Source: Lentzea sp033794685 (GTDB taxonomy: Bacteria > Actinomycetota > Actinomycetes > Mycobacteriales > Pseudonocardiaceae). Taken from it: 64,000 nucleotides of DNA. A program made the translations under genes and the position numbers. Shown piece after piece: positions 42,741 through 53,260 of the stretch (the first letter of the stretch is position 1; each line of letters opens with the position of its first letter). Under the pieces are notes generated by a model. It did no database searches and was not told the origin of the DNA. It worked only from the letters and a program-made list of their open reading frames with translations. The stretch lies in assembly GCA_033794685.1 (NCBI GenBank), contig JARAYZ010000006.1; one strand, given 5' to 3'.

Positions 42741-43665
42741 CGTCGATCGCATCCACTTCGGGCAGCAGCGGGGCGATTGGCGGCAGGTCGCTCAGCGAGG
42801 ACAGCCCCAACCGCTCCAGGAACAGTTCGGTCGTGCGGTACAGGATCCCACCCGTGTCGCTGTCGGTGCCCGTCTCTTCGATGAGCCCTCTGGCGACCAG
42901 GGTCCGGATCACACCGTCGACGTTGACGCCGCGAACCGCCGCGATCCGCGCCCTCGTCACGGGCTGCCGGTAGGCGATCACCGCGAGCGTCTCCAGGGCC
43001 GCGCGGGTGAGTTTCGCGCGCTGGCCGTCGAGCAGCAGCTTCTCCACGAACGGTGCGAACCGGTCTCGCGTGTAGAACCGCCAGCCGTCCCCCGCCCTGC
43101 GCAGGTCGATGCCGCTGCCGGACTCGGTGTACCGGGTGGAGAGTCTACGGAGTGCCTGCTTGATTCGCTTAACCGGCTGCTCCAGCGCACTGCTGAGGGC
43201 GTCCTCGCCGATGGGGCTGTCGACCACGAGCAGCACGGACTCGAGCGCGGCCTCGAACGTCGCGTCGTCGGTGAGGTCCGGCAGGCCGCTGTCCTCGATG
43301 GCCTCGTCGGGGGCCGCGGCGAGGAGCTGGGCCTCGAGGGCTGCGGCGTCCTCGATGTCGGCTTCGGAGGTCTCGGGAACCTCGGGCTCGTCGAGCACGA
43401 CCGGGGCGGGCGCGGCGTCGTCGAGGGCGGCGTCCGACTCGGGTTCGGGCTTCGCGGCCTTGCGTTCGCGCTTCGGGGCCTGGGGCCCGAGCGCCGCGGC
43501 GATGGCGGCACCGTCGAGCACGACGGGCGCGGGGGCCGCGTCGGACAGGGCGGCGTCAGCGGGCTCGTCGGTGGCGACCCCGGACTCCGCGCCCTCGCCC
43601 CCGTCGAACGCCGGTCCCGGCTTCTCGATCTCCGCCGCGTCCGGCCCGACCAGTGGCTCGCTCAT
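42733..43665 (-). CDS. scpB: Segregation and condensation protein B with long acidic N-terminal extension
   Basis: 310 residues. The winged-helix ScpB body spans about 135-305 (FEAALESVLLVVDSPI, LTRAALETLAVIAYRQPVTR, VRGVNVDGVIRTLVARGLI). ScpB binds ScpA and SMC for chromosome compaction. The first 130 residues are acidic, Ala/Pro-rich and probably disordered, and contain DAAPAPVVLD twice. The ATG at 43665 overlaps the scpA stop (ATGA). Confidence 0.93.
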   Translation of the reverse strand: MSEPLVGPDAAEIEKPGPAFDGGEGAESGVATDEPADAALSDAAPAPVVLDGAAIAAALGPQAPKRERKAAKPEPESDAALDDAAPAPVVLDEPEVPETSEADIEDAAALEAQLLAAAPDEAIEDSGLPDLTDDATFEAALESVLLVVDSPIGEDALSSALEQPVKRIKQALRRLSTRYTESGSGIDLRRAGDGWRFYTRDRFAPFVEKLLLDGQRAKLTRAALETLAVIAYRQPVTRARIAAVRGVNVDGVIRTLVARGLIEETGTDSDTGGILYRTTELFLERLGLSSLSDLPPIAPLLPEVDAIDDV

Positions 43666-44489
43666 CCGTAGTCCTCATCCTCGTGGCCGACGTGCACCTG
43701 CGCCTGCGCGTCGTCCAACGTCCCGCCGACCCACGTCACCTGCAGCGGACCGAGCGGGTCCTCCTGCTCGAAGGCCAGCGACTTCTCGCGGTACAGCTCC
43801 AGCAGCGCCAGGAACCGCGCCACGACCTCCATGGTCTCGGTGCAGTCGGCGACGATCTCCGAGAACGACGCCGTGCCCTTGTCGATCAGGAACGCGCGCA
43901 GCACGTCGGCGGTCTCGCGGATCGACACGCGGTGCTGGTGGATGTGGTCGACCGAGAGCGTGCGCTTCTGCTTCGGGCGGAAGGCGGCGGCCGCGATCAG
44001 GGCGAACTTGTCCGGCGTGACGCCCAGCATCACCTCGGGCAGCAGGCCCTCGAAGCGCGGTTCCAGCGACACCGAGCGCGGGTAGCGGCGGTACGCGCCC
44101 TGCTCCAGCTCCGCGAACAGGGCCGCGACCTGCTTGTAGGCGCGGTACTGCAGCAGGCGGGCGAACAGGAGGTCGCGCGCCTCCAGCAACGCGAGGTCGT
44201 CCTCGTCCTCGACGTCACCGGTGGGCAGCAGGCGGGCGGCCTTCAGGTCCAGCAGCGTGGCGGCGATGACCAGGAACTCGGTGGTCTCGTCGAGGTCCCA
44301 CTTCTCGCCCATGCCGCGCAGGTGCGCGATGAAGTCGTCGGTGACCCGGTGCAGCGCCACCTCGGTGACGTCGAGCGTGTGCTGGGAGATCAGCTGCAGC
44401 AGCAGGTCGAACGGACCCTCGAAGTTCGTGAGCCGGACCTTGAACTTGCCGTCGTCGACCGGGGTCTCCGCAGGGGTTTCCTCGGTCAC
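43662..44489 (-). CDS. scpA: Segregation and condensation protein A
   Basis: 275 residues, the kleisin of the SMC complex. The N-terminal KVRLTNFEGPFDLLLQLI and the helical LVIAATLLDLKAARLLP are typical; a winged helix ends the protein (SFSEIVADCTETMEVVARFLALLELYREK is in that region). The GTG start at 44489 overlaps the stop of the RHH gene. It belongs to the tightly overlapping parA-RHH-scpA-scpB-rluB operon. Confidence 0.94.
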   Translation of the reverse strand: MTEETPAETPVDDGKFKVRLTNFEGPFDLLLQLISQHTLDVTEVALHRVTDDFIAHLRGMGEKWDLDETTEFLVIAATLLDLKAARLLPTGDVEDEDDLALLEARDLLFARLLQYRAYKQVAALFAELEQGAYRRYPRSVSLEPRFEGLLPEVMLGVTPDKFALIAAAAFRPKQKRTLSVDHIHQHRVSIRETADVLRAFLIDKGTASFSEIVADCTETMEVVARFLALLELYREKSLAFEQEDPLGPLQVTWVGGTLDDAQAQVHVGHEDEDYG

Positions 44490-44809
44490 TGCTCGCGCAA
44501 CCTGCGTACCAGCAACGACGCGTCACCGAGTGCCTCGAGGTCGTCCAGCACGATGGCGATCGCCTCGCGCACCACCCGGCCGCGGTCGACGCCCAGGCCG
44601 TGGGACCCGCGCAACGCGAGCCGCGCCTGCTCCAGCGCCATCAGTTCCTCGTCGGACACGTAGACCGTGATCTTCGTGGTGTGCTTGGTGCGGCCGGAGC
44701 CACGGCGCTGCTGCGGAGCCTCTTCGGAGGACGAGACCTCCGGCGTCGGCGCGGCGGCGGTCAGCCGGAAGAGCTCCGCCGCCCCGGGCAGTGACGGGCG
44801 ACGATTCAC
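44486..44809 (-). CDS. Ribbon-helix-helix-like protein between parA and scpA
   Basis: 107 residues. The C-terminal part (KITVYVSDEELMALEQARLA, GVDRGRVVREAIAIVLDDL) looks like a ribbon-helix-helix DNA-binding domain; the first 45 residues are flexible. A protein of this kind is regularly found between the ParA-like ATPase and scpA in actinobacteria and may be the DNA-binding partner of that ATPase. It overlaps both neighbours (GTGA). Confidence 0.8.
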   Translation of the reverse strand: MNRRPSLPGAAELFRLTAAAPTPEVSSSEEAPQQRRGSGRTKHTTKITVYVSDEELMALEQARLALRGSHGLGVDRGRVVREAIAIVLDDLEALGDASLLVRRLREQ

Positions 44810-45729
44810 CGGGCGATCACCTCGCGGGCCAGCGCGCGGTAGGCGTTGGCACCGGACGACCGCGGCGCCCAGCGCGTGATCGGCTCACCGGCGACCGTGG
44901 TCTCCGGGAAGCGCACAGTGCGGTTGATGACCGCGTCGAACACGATCTCGCCGAACGCCTCCACGACGCGGGCCATGACCTCGCGCGAGTGCAACGTGCG
45001 CGGGTCGTACATCGTCGCGAGGATGCCGGTGATGTCGAGCTTGGGGTTCAAGCGTTCCTTGACCTTCTCGATGGTGTCGATGAGCAGCGCCACCCCGCGC
45101 AGCGAGAAGAACTCGCACTCCAGCGGGATCAGCACACCGTCCGCGGCCGCGAGGGCGTTCACCGTGAGCAGGCCGAGCGAGGGCTGGCAGTCGACCAGCA
45201 CGTAGTCGTAGTGGTCGATCACGGGGCGAAGGGTGCGCACGAGCGTGTGCTCGCGGCCCACCTCCGACACGAGCTGGATCTCGGCCGCCGACAGGTCGAT
45301 GTTGCTCGGCAGCAGGTCCATGTCGTCGATCATGGTCTTGCGGATGACGTCGGGAACGGCGGTGTCGTTCTCCATGATGACGTTGTAGATCGTGGTTTCC
45401 AGCTGGTGCGGGTGCACGCCGAGGCCCACCGAGAGCGCGCCCTGGGGGTCGAAGTCGACGAGCAGCACCCGGCGGCCGTACTCGGCCAGCGCAGCGCCCA
45501 GGTTGATGGTCGTCGTCGTCTTGCCGACGCCGCCCTTCTGGTTGCAGACAGCCAGGATCTTCGCCGGGCCGTGGCGCAGCAGGGCCGGCGGATCGGGGAT
45601 GTGCCGACGAGGTCTGCCGGTCGGGCCGATGCCGTCCCGCTGCTCGTGGGCGACGTCGTCGACCGGCGCGGCGTGCGGGGCCAGGTTCAGATCGGCACGG
45701 GGCGCGAAAGCGTGCTCCGGTGTCGACAT
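44806..45729 (-). CDS. ParA/Soj-family ATPase
   Basis: 307 residues. The deviant Walker A is NQKGGVGKTTTTINLGAAL, Walker A' is LLVDFDPQGALSVGLG, Walker B is YVLVDCQPSLGLLTVNAL. It has a 50-residue N-terminal extension. This is the scp-linked ParA homologue (Rv1708-like), not the origin-proximal ParA. It starts the operon and probably positions DNA or the SMC loader; the exact role is not established. Confidence 0.92.
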   Translation of the reverse strand: MSTPEHAFAPRADLNLAPHAAPVDDVAHEQRDGIGPTGRPRRHIPDPPALLRHGPAKILAVCNQKGGVGKTTTTINLGAALAEYGRRVLLVDFDPQGALSVGLGVHPHQLETTIYNVIMENDTAVPDVIRKTMIDDMDLLPSNIDLSAAEIQLVSEVGREHTLVRTLRPVIDHYDYVLVDCQPSLGLLTVNALAAADGVLIPLECEFFSLRGVALLIDTIEKVKERLNPKLDITGILATMYDPRTLHSREVMARVVEAFGEIVFDAVINRTVRFPETTVAGEPITRWAPRSSGANAYRALAREVIAR

Positions 45730-45830
45730 GGCTGGCGTTCCCTCACTGGTCGTAGTCGTCTCTCGGGGCGCAGCCTAGGCCGCACCCGTGCGAGCGGCAA
45801 CGCGCCTCGCCGGTGTTTGTCAAGACTGAG

Positions 45831-46160
45831 TTAGACGGTGACATCCGTTCGTGTTCGCCTGTCCGCGGCGGACAGCACCACGTCGAGGAGGCCCGGGAAG
45901 AGAAGGTCCAGGTCATCGCGGCGCAGTGAGACCCAGCGCTGGTTGCCGCGGCATCGTGTCCGTGTGATGCCCGCTTCGCGCAACACGCGCAGGTGCTGGG
46001 AGAGGGTCGACTTCGCGACGTCAACCTCGAAGGCCCCGCACAGCCGCTCGCCGCTCGACTGGATCTGGCGCACGACCGCGAGCCTTGTCGGGTCACTCAG
46101 CGCGTGCAGCACGGCGGCTAGATCGATGGCCTGTGGGGACGGCTCGTCCAAGTTCGGCAC
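45831..46160 (-). CDS. ArsR-family transcriptional regulator
   Basis: 109 residues with a winged helix-turn-helix: VLHALSDPTRLAVVRQI, CGAFEVDVAKSTLSQHLRVL, GNQRWVSLRRDDL. The metal-binding ELCVCD motif of ArsR/SmtB is not present (it reads RLCGAFEVDV), so it may sense something other than metals or be a ligand-independent regulator. GTG start at 46160. It stands alone between parA and xerD, and its target is not evident. Confidence 0.88.
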   Translation of the reverse strand: MPNLDEPSPQAIDLAAVLHALSDPTRLAVVRQIQSSGERLCGAFEVDVAKSTLSQHLRVLREAGITRTRCRGNQRWVSLRRDDLDLLFPGLLDVVLSAADRRTRTDVTV

Positions 46161-46184
46161 CTGTCCACCGTACCCGTGGAAGCC

Positions 46185-47072
46185 TCATGTTCCAGTGGCT
46201 CGAGGGTGGGCAGTTGTGTAGACCTCCCTCAAAGTCGTAACGGTTACCAGTGTGTACACCTGAGTGGTCGTAACGGATGCGTGCCCGAGGAGTTCCTGCA
46301 CCACCCGAACGTCAGCACCCCCTTCGAGCAGATGGGTGGCGAACGAATGCCGCAACGTGTGCGGGGACACCACAGCGGTGATGCCGGCCTGTTCCGCGGC
46401 GGTCTTCAGCACCGTCCACGCGCTCTGCCGCGACAGCCTTCCGCCGCGTGCGTTCAGGAACAGCGCGGGCGTGCCACGCCCTTTCGCCGCCAACGCGGGG
46501 CGCGCCCGGACCAGGTACGCGTCCACCGCGGCCAACGCCGGCCGCCCGACCGGAACCAGTCTCTGCTTGCCCCCCTTCCCGTCGAGCAGCACGGTGCGCT
46601 CGGTCGCGTCGATGTCGTCCACGTCGAGCCCCACCACCTCGGAGATCCGGGCTCCCGTCGAGTACAACAACTCCAGGAGGGCTTTGTCCCTGAGGTTTCC
46701 CACGGTGTCGAGCAGTGTCAGAACATCATTGATCGGCAATGCTTTCGGCAGCCTCTTCGGCGGTGACGGCGGATGCACCGCCCGTGCGGCGTCATGCGGG
46801 ACAACGCCTTCACGGTGCGCGAAGCGGTGCAACCCGCGCACGGCGACCAACGTCCGTGCGGCAGACGACGCAGCGAGCCCGCTTTCGCGCAGCACGGCCA
46901 GGAACTCACTCACCTGGAGTTCTGTCACGGCACCCAAGTCCGTGACACCAAGCGATTCCAGGTGTTCGGTGTAGCGGCGCAGGTCGCGGGTGTACGAGTC
47001 GAGCGTGTTGCGGGCGGTGCCGCGTTCCACGGCGAGGTGGTCGAGATAGGTCGCCACCAACTCAGAAATCAC
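46185..47072 (-). CDS. xerD: Tyrosine recombinase XerD
   Basis: 295 residues from the GTG at 47072, overlapping the ald stop (GTGA); the frame extends to 47834 only as antisense-like sequence inside ald. SAM-like N-domain 1-95. Catalytic residues are all visible: Arg in TGARISEVVG, Lys in GKGGKQR, HTLRHSFATHLLEGG, GHASVTTTQVY with the nucleophilic Tyr. With XerC it resolves chromosome dimers at dif. The position upstream of the parA-scp cluster is conserved in actinobacteria. Confidence 0.95.
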   Translation of the reverse strand: MISELVATYLDHLAVERGTARNTLDSYTRDLRRYTEHLESLGVTDLGAVTELQVSEFLAVLRESGLAASSAARTLVAVRGLHRFAHREGVVPHDAARAVHPPSPPKRLPKALPINDVLTLLDTVGNLRDKALLELLYSTGARISEVVGLDVDDIDATERTVLLDGKGGKQRLVPVGRPALAAVDAYLVRARPALAAKGRGTPALFLNARGGRLSRQSAWTVLKTAAEQAGITAVVSPHTLRHSFATHLLEGGADVRVVQELLGHASVTTTQVYTLVTVTTLREVYTTAHPRATGT

Positions 47073-48139
47073 GCCAGCCCTTCCAGGACGATCTCTCCGG
47101 CCGTTGCGTTGACGCCCTTCGCCAAAGCGGGGTCGTCGGCGACGGCACGCTCGAAACCCTTGTCCGCCAACGCGATGACGTACGGCAGCGTCACGTTCGT
47201 GAGCGCGTACGTCGACGTGTTCGGCACGGCACCGGGCATGTTCGCGACGCAGTAGAACACGGAGTCGTGCACGCGGTACGTCGGCGCGTCGTGCGTGGTC
47301 GGCCTCGTGTCCTCGAAACAGCCGCCCTGGTCGACCGCGATGTCCACGAGCACGCTGCCCGGCCGCATCCTTGACACCAGGTCGTTGCTGACGAGTTTCG
47401 GCGCCTTCGCGCCGGGCACCAGCACGGCGCCGACGACCAGATCCGCCCACCGGCAGGCCTTCTCGACCTCGTAGGCGTTCGACGCGATGGTCTGCAGGTG
47501 CCCCCGGTAGGTGAAGTCGATCTGCCGCAACCGGTTGACGTTGGTGTCGAGCACGACCACCTCGGCCTGCATGCCGACGGCCATCGTCGCCGCGTTCATC
47601 CCCGCCACCCCCGCGCCGATCACCGCGACCTTGCCCGCGGCGACTCCGGGCGCACCGCCCAGCAACACCCCGCGCCCGCCCTGCGCGCGTTCCAGACAGT
47701 GCGCGCCGACCTGGGCGGCCATCCGCCCGGCGATCTCGCTCATCGGGGCCAGCAACGGCAACGACCCGTCCGCGAGTTGCACGGTCTCGTAGGCGATGGC
47801 GGTGATCCCGGACGCGGCGACGGCCGCGGTGCACGACGGGGACGCCGCCAGGTGCAGGTAGGTGAACAGCACCTGCTCGCGGCGCATCCGGTGGTACTCG
47901 GCCTCGATCGGCTCCTTGACCTTCAGCACGAGGTCCGCCGCGCCCCAGACCTCGTCGGCGGAACCGGCGATCCGTGCCCCCGCCGCCTCGTACTCGTGGT
48001 CGGGGAACGACGAGCCCGCACCGGCGTCCCGCTCGATGACGACGGAATGCCCGCGGCGCACCAGTTCGACCACTCCAGCGGGGGTGATGGCGACGCGGTA
48101 CTCGTGGTTCTTGATCTCCTTTGGGACACCGACCAGCAT
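47069..48139 (-). CDS. ald: Alanine dehydrogenase
   Basis: 356 residues, ATG at 48139. MLVGVPKEIKNHEYRVAITP at the N-terminus with the substrate Arg/Lys, LHLAASP, the NAD-binding VAVIGAGVAGMNAATMA, and the C-terminal NMPGAVPNTSTYALTNVTLP are characteristic. It interconverts L-alanine and pyruvate plus ammonia with NAD. It is divergent from the DUF1707/TM2 gene and translationally coupled to xerD. Confidence 0.96.
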   Translation of the reverse strand: MLVGVPKEIKNHEYRVAITPAGVVELVRRGHSVVIERDAGAGSSFPDHEYEAAGARIAGSADEVWGAADLVLKVKEPIEAEYHRMRREQVLFTYLHLAASPSCTAAVAASGITAIAYETVQLADGSLPLLAPMSEIAGRMAAQVGAHCLERAQGGRGVLLGGAPGVAAGKVAVIGAGVAGMNAATMAVGMQAEVVVLDTNVNRLRQIDFTYRGHLQTIASNAYEVEKACRWADLVVGAVLVPGAKAPKLVSNDLVSRMRPGSVLVDIAVDQGGCFEDTRPTTHDAPTYRVHDSVFYCVANMPGAVPNTSTYALTNVTLPYVIALADKGFERAVADDPALAKGVNATAGEIVLEGLA

Positions 48140-48191
48140 CGTCGCAGCGTATTCCCGATATCGATCTGCTGCATCGGATACCGTGCGTGCC

Positions 48192-48791
48192 GTGTCAGAC
48201 GCATTCGGGCCAGAACAGCAGCGCATCGGCAACCAGCAGCGCGAAGAAGCGATCACCGCTCTCAACGACCACTTCGCGATGGCGCGGCTCGACATCGGCG
48301 AGTACCAGGAACGTGTGAACCGCGCGTCCGGCGCGCAGAGCTACTTCGAGCTCGCGGAACTGTTCCGCGACCTGCCGCAGCCCCACCCGCCGTTCCTCGC
48401 GCCGCCGTCGGTGCCGTTCGCCACGCCCCAGGCGCCGCCCGGTTACGTGCCGCCGCCCACCCAGCCGTACTACCCGCCGCCCACCGGCCCGCAGCCGCAG
48501 TACGGGGTCCCGCAGCCCCCGCCCGGCATGATGGGCCCGGGGTACGCGCCGGGGTACGGGATCGACCCGTACACGGGCCTGCCGCTGTCGGACAAGTCGA
48601 AGATCGTCGCGGGCCTGCTGCAACTGTTCCTGGGCAACCTGGGCATCGGCCGCTTCTACACCGGGCACACCGGCATCGCCGTCGCACAGCTGCTGACCTG
48701 CGGTGGCTGCGGCATCTGGTCGCTGGTCGACGCGATCATCATCCTCGTGCAGGGCGGCACGGACTCCGAGGGCCGCAGGCTCAGGGACTAG
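48192..48791 (+). CDS. DUF1707-TM2 domain membrane protein
   Basis: 199 residues from the GTG at 48192. Residues 9-62 are a DUF1707 domain (RIGNQQREEAITALNDHFAM). A Pro/Gln/Tyr-rich linker of about 75 residues follows, then a TM2 domain with two helices (IVAGLLQLFLGNLGIGRFYT, CGIWSLVDAIIILV). Such proteins are common in actinomycetes; the function is unknown. Its stop TAG overlaps the convergent gene's stop in the same CTAG. Confidence 0.88.
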   Translation: MSDAFGPEQQRIGNQQREEAITALNDHFAMARLDIGEYQERVNRASGAQSYFELAELFRDLPQPHPPFLAPPSVPFATPQAPPGYVPPPTQPYYPPPTGPQPQYGVPQPPPGMMGPGYAPGYGIDPYTGLPLSDKSKIVAGLLQLFLGNLGIGRFYTGHTGIAVAQLLTCGGCGIWSLVDAIIILVQGGTDSEGRRLRD

Positions 48792-49183
48792 ATCCCCGCG
48801 AGATTCCGCCCCACGCCCCACACCGCGCCCACGACGAGAACGGCGAAACCGACCGATTTCGGCACGGATCGCCGTTCGCCGGTCCACTTGCCGCGCGTCC
48901 ACCGCGCGAACAGCCACACGGCCAGCGGCAGCCCCAGGACGAGCAACGCGGCGTTGAAGTGGAACGCGCCGACGACATCGCCGTGCAGCAACGCATGCGT
49001 CATGCGCGTGACACCGCAGGCAGGGCAGTTCAACCCCGTCAGCCAGTGGAACGGGCACTTCGGCAGCAGGTTGCCCGGCTGGTTCGGATCGACGAACAGC
49101 AGCAACGCGGCCCCTGCCGCCGCAGCCGCGAGAACGCCGACGGGTGCCTTCAAGCGAGCGAAGGCACCCGTCGACGTCTGCAT
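48788..49183 (-). CDS. DUF2752 membrane protein
   Basis: 131 residues with three membrane helices and the family block CPFHWLTGLNCPACGVTRM, whose cysteines suggest metal or redox chemistry. ATG at 49183. It is 9 bases after the NUDIX gene and is probably in the same transcript. No experimentally known role. Confidence 0.88.
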   Translation of the reverse strand: MQTSTGAFARLKAPVGVLAAAAAGAALLLFVDPNQPGNLLPKCPFHWLTGLNCPACGVTRMTHALLHGDVVGAFHFNAALLVLGLPLAVWLFARWTRGKWTGERRSVPKSVGFAVLVVGAVWGVGRNLAGI

Positions 49184-49192
49184 GAGTCCAAC

Positions 49193-49806
49193 CTACTTCT
49201 TGCGCGCGGCGAACCGGGTCGGCCTGTCGCGGAAAGGCGCGTCGGCCGGGCGAGCCTCGGCCCGCCCCTCCAGCACCTCACGCGCCGCCAGCAGCCCGGC
49301 CGAGGTCGAGGCGTTCACGATCTCCCCCGCCAGCACCATCCGCACGGCCTCGGCGAGCGGGAAGCGGTGGATCTCCAGGTCCGCCTCCTCCTCGCCCTGC
49401 ACCTCACGGTCCACTTCGGACAGTTCGCGCGCCAGGTACACGCGCACGACCTCGTCGGTGAAGCCGGGGGACGCGGCGACGTCGACCAGCGTGTCCCAGC
49501 GCGCCGCGTCGAGCCCGACCTCCTCGGCCAGCTCCCGGCGGGCACCGATGACGGGCTCCTCGCCGTCGTGGTCGAGCAGCCCGGCCGGCAGCTCCCAGAG
49601 GTGCCTGCCCAGCGCGTGCCGGTACTGGTGGATCAGCACGACCTGGTCCGAGGAGTCCACGGCCACGACCGCGACGGCGCCCATGTGCTCGACGATCTCG
49701 CGCTTGGCCGTGCCGCCACCGGGCATCTCGACCTCGTCGATCCGCAGCGCGACGACCCGTCCGACGTGCACGTCCTCGCTGGAGACCGTGCGGAAGTCGT
49801 GGCGGG

Positions 49807-49810
<4 letters not shown>
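49193..49810 (-). CDS. NUDIX hydrolase, ADP-ribose pyrophosphatase-like
   Basis: 205 residues, GTG at 49810 overlapping the pyrG stop (GTGA). The NUDIX region is LWELPAGLLDHDGEEPVIGA followed by RRELAEEVGL; the preceding LPAG and downstream GFTDEVVRVYLA fit ADP-ribose/sugar-nucleotide pyrophosphatases. It matches the Rv1700 position next to pyrG, where ADP-ribose hydrolysis is the usual annotation. Confidence 0.92.
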
Positions 49811-51489
<1,679 letters not shown>

Positions 51490-51499
51490 CAACGGGGCT

Positions 51500-51538
51500 C
51501 CCGTGAAAATCGTGGGGGTAGATCCCCCTATCCACGGG
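51500..51538 (-). promoter_or_regulatory. Leader hairpin overlapping the pyrG ribosome binding site
   Basis: On the minus strand an outer 6-base stem (CCCGTG with CACGGG) encloses an inner GGGGG/CCCCC stem with a 5-base loop. The 3' arm of the outer stem includes the GGG of the GGGAG that serves pyrG (51498-51502), so folding would hide the ribosome site. A role in controlling CTP synthase is plausible but unproven. It differs from the Firmicute reiterative-transcription attenuator. Confidence 0.45.
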
Positions 51539-51665
51539 CCATAACGCTAACACGCCGCCGGTCACTCAGCGCACCACGACCCGGCAGATCACATCACCCG
51601 ATCGGCGCAGTGAGGGGTTTTCTGAACTTCCCCCGGCACAGGCCGACATCAGGAAAAGTTGTCAC

Positions 51666-52325
51666 GTGACCTTCGACGTGGCAGGGAGCGCGACACGAGC
51701 CATGCGCGACCGCTCGGCGGCGTGGCGTTTCATAGAGGGGTTCGCGGCCGCGTGGGCCGAGCCGATCGAGGCCAGGGACGGCTGGAACCAGGCCGACCTG
51801 GACGCCGCGGAACACCGCCTCGGTGTGCGGCTGCCCGGCGCGATGCGCGACGCCTACGCGTTGTTCGGCAAACGCCCCGACCTCACGAGCAACCAGGACT
51901 GGCTGCTCACCCCGAGCGAGCTCCGGCGCGACGGCCAGGTCGTCGTCTTCCGCCGGGAGATCCACACCGGCACCTCGTGGGGAGCGGCACTCGACGCCCC
52001 GGACCCCGCGGTCGTGCACGAGGCGGAACGCGGCTGGGAACCCTGGCTCCCGCACTTCTCCGCCGCCTGCGTGGAGCTGGTGCTGTCCGAGGCCCTGTTC
52101 CGCGACGAGGCCGTCACAGCAGACAGGGAGATGTCCGCGGTGGACATCTCCCTGCTCGAAGACCACTTCGCACTGCTGCCGCTGGGCAGTCCGGGCACCC
52201 GCTGGTTCGTGGCGGACGACCTGATCGTCCGCGAGGACGCCGGCGAGTGGCTCTGGGCCCGCGCCCGCACACCGCAGGCGCTGGAACGACTCCACACGGC
52301 CCTTCCAGGCACCTGGAAGTACTAG
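51666..52325 (+). CDS. SUKH (SMI1/KNR4)-like protein
   Basis: 219 residues from the GTG at 51666. The central part (NQADLDAAEHRLGVRLPGAM, then RDAYALFGKRPDL, DWLLTPSEL) matches the SUKH fold; SUKH proteins are often immunity proteins for secreted or contact toxins. No toxin gene is adjacent. It lies on the plus strand inside a conserved minus-strand block between pyrG and mctB, so it may be an inserted cargo gene. Its TAG stop overlaps the mctB stop in CTAG. Confidence 0.75.
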   Translation: MTFDVAGSATRAMRDRSAAWRFIEGFAAAWAEPIEARDGWNQADLDAAEHRLGVRLPGAMRDAYALFGKRPDLTSNQDWLLTPSELRRDGQVVVFRREIHTGTSWGAALDAPDPAVVHEAERGWEPWLPHFSAACVELVLSEALFRDEAVTADREMSAVDISLLEDHFALLPLGSPGTRWFVADDLIVREDAGEWLWARARTPQALERLHTALPGTWKY

Positions 52326-53260
52326 CCGGCGGTTCCCGGAGAAGAAGCTTCCGCGTTCCCGGCCACGCCGTACCGGCCGGAGCGGCCCTCCAGCTGTTCG
52401 CGCAACGCCATCACCACGACGACCTGGCCCGCCGGGGTGTCGGAGTTGTCGACCGTCGACAGGATCGACGTCGCGGCGGTGTCCGCGCGGACCACACCGA
52501 TCGCCCCCGTGCCGTTCGCGGACCCGTTCGCACCGGCCAGCACGACACCCGCGCCGGCCCGGTCGAGCTGGGTGGCGAAGCGCGCGATGGTCGACGCCCG
52601 GTCCGCGGCCGAGTCACCGATCGCGGCACCCCCGGTCAGCACGATCGCGAGCTGCGCCGGCTTCACGCCCGAGGTCGCCTTCACGAAACCCGAGTTGGTC
52701 AGCCCGGACAGGGCGGACGCCGTCTCGTCGGCTGTGGCCTGCGGCTCGTTGTTCGACGAGTTGAGCAGCAACAACGCCCCGAACAGGCCACCGGCGCGGG
52801 TGCCGGGGTCCGCGGCCGTGGGCAGCTGCGAGCCGGCGGGCTGCAGCCGTGCCACGAGATCGCGGAGCTGGTCGCCGCGCGACGGGTCGGCGAACGCGTC
52901 GGTCAGCTGGATCTCGCCGGTGACGGTGGCGCTCGCGGACTTCAGCAGCCCGGTGAGGGCGTCCCGGTCGGACGGACGCGCGTCCGCCGTGGTCACGATG
53001 ACGACCGTGCGCTCGGTGAGCCGGTCCTTGACGGCGAGCGGGCCGACGGACGCGGCGAACTTGTCCGCCTCGGTCAGCTTGGCGTTCAACGCGTTGCGGT
53101 CGTTCTGGAGGTCGTTCACCTGCTGTGCCAACGAGTTCTTCTCGTCGCTCAGCCCGGAGAGCAGCCGCCCGCTGATCGCGGTCGACCCCAGCACGACACC
53201 GACCGCCAGGGCGAGGAACACCGCGGTGATCGAAACTATGTGGTAGCGCAGCGTGATCAC
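52322..53260 (-). CDS. mctB: Copper transporter/outer-membrane channel MctB
   Basis: 312 residues. An N-terminal membrane helix (SITAVFLALAVGVVLGST) is followed by a coiled coil at about 38-68 and a globular domain. The N-terminus MITLRYHIVSI and the arrangement steA-mctB-pyrG identify the Rv1698 family. In mycobacteria it is linked to copper efflux or channel activity; the mechanism is debated. GTG start at 53260 overlaps steA stop (GTGA). Confidence 0.88.
   Translation of the reverse strand: MITLRYHIVSITAVFLALAVGVVLGSTAISGRLLSGLSDEKNSLAQQVNDLQNDRNALNAKLTEADKFAASVGPLAVKDRLTERTVVIVTTADARPSDRDALTGLLKSASATVTGEIQLTDAFADPSRGDQLRDLVARLQPAGSQLPTAADPGTRAGGLFGALLLLNSSNNEPQATADETASALSGLTNSGFVKATSGVKPAQLAIVLTGGAAIGDSAADRASTIARFATQLDRAGAGVVLAGANGSANGTGAIGVVRADTAATSILSTVDNSDTPAGQVVVVMALREQLEGRSGRYGVAGNAEASSPGTAG

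Noticed and set aside
46185..47834. 549-residue XerD fusion
   Set aside because: The extra 254 residues are an alternative frame of ald; the GTG at 47072 gives a normal XerD.
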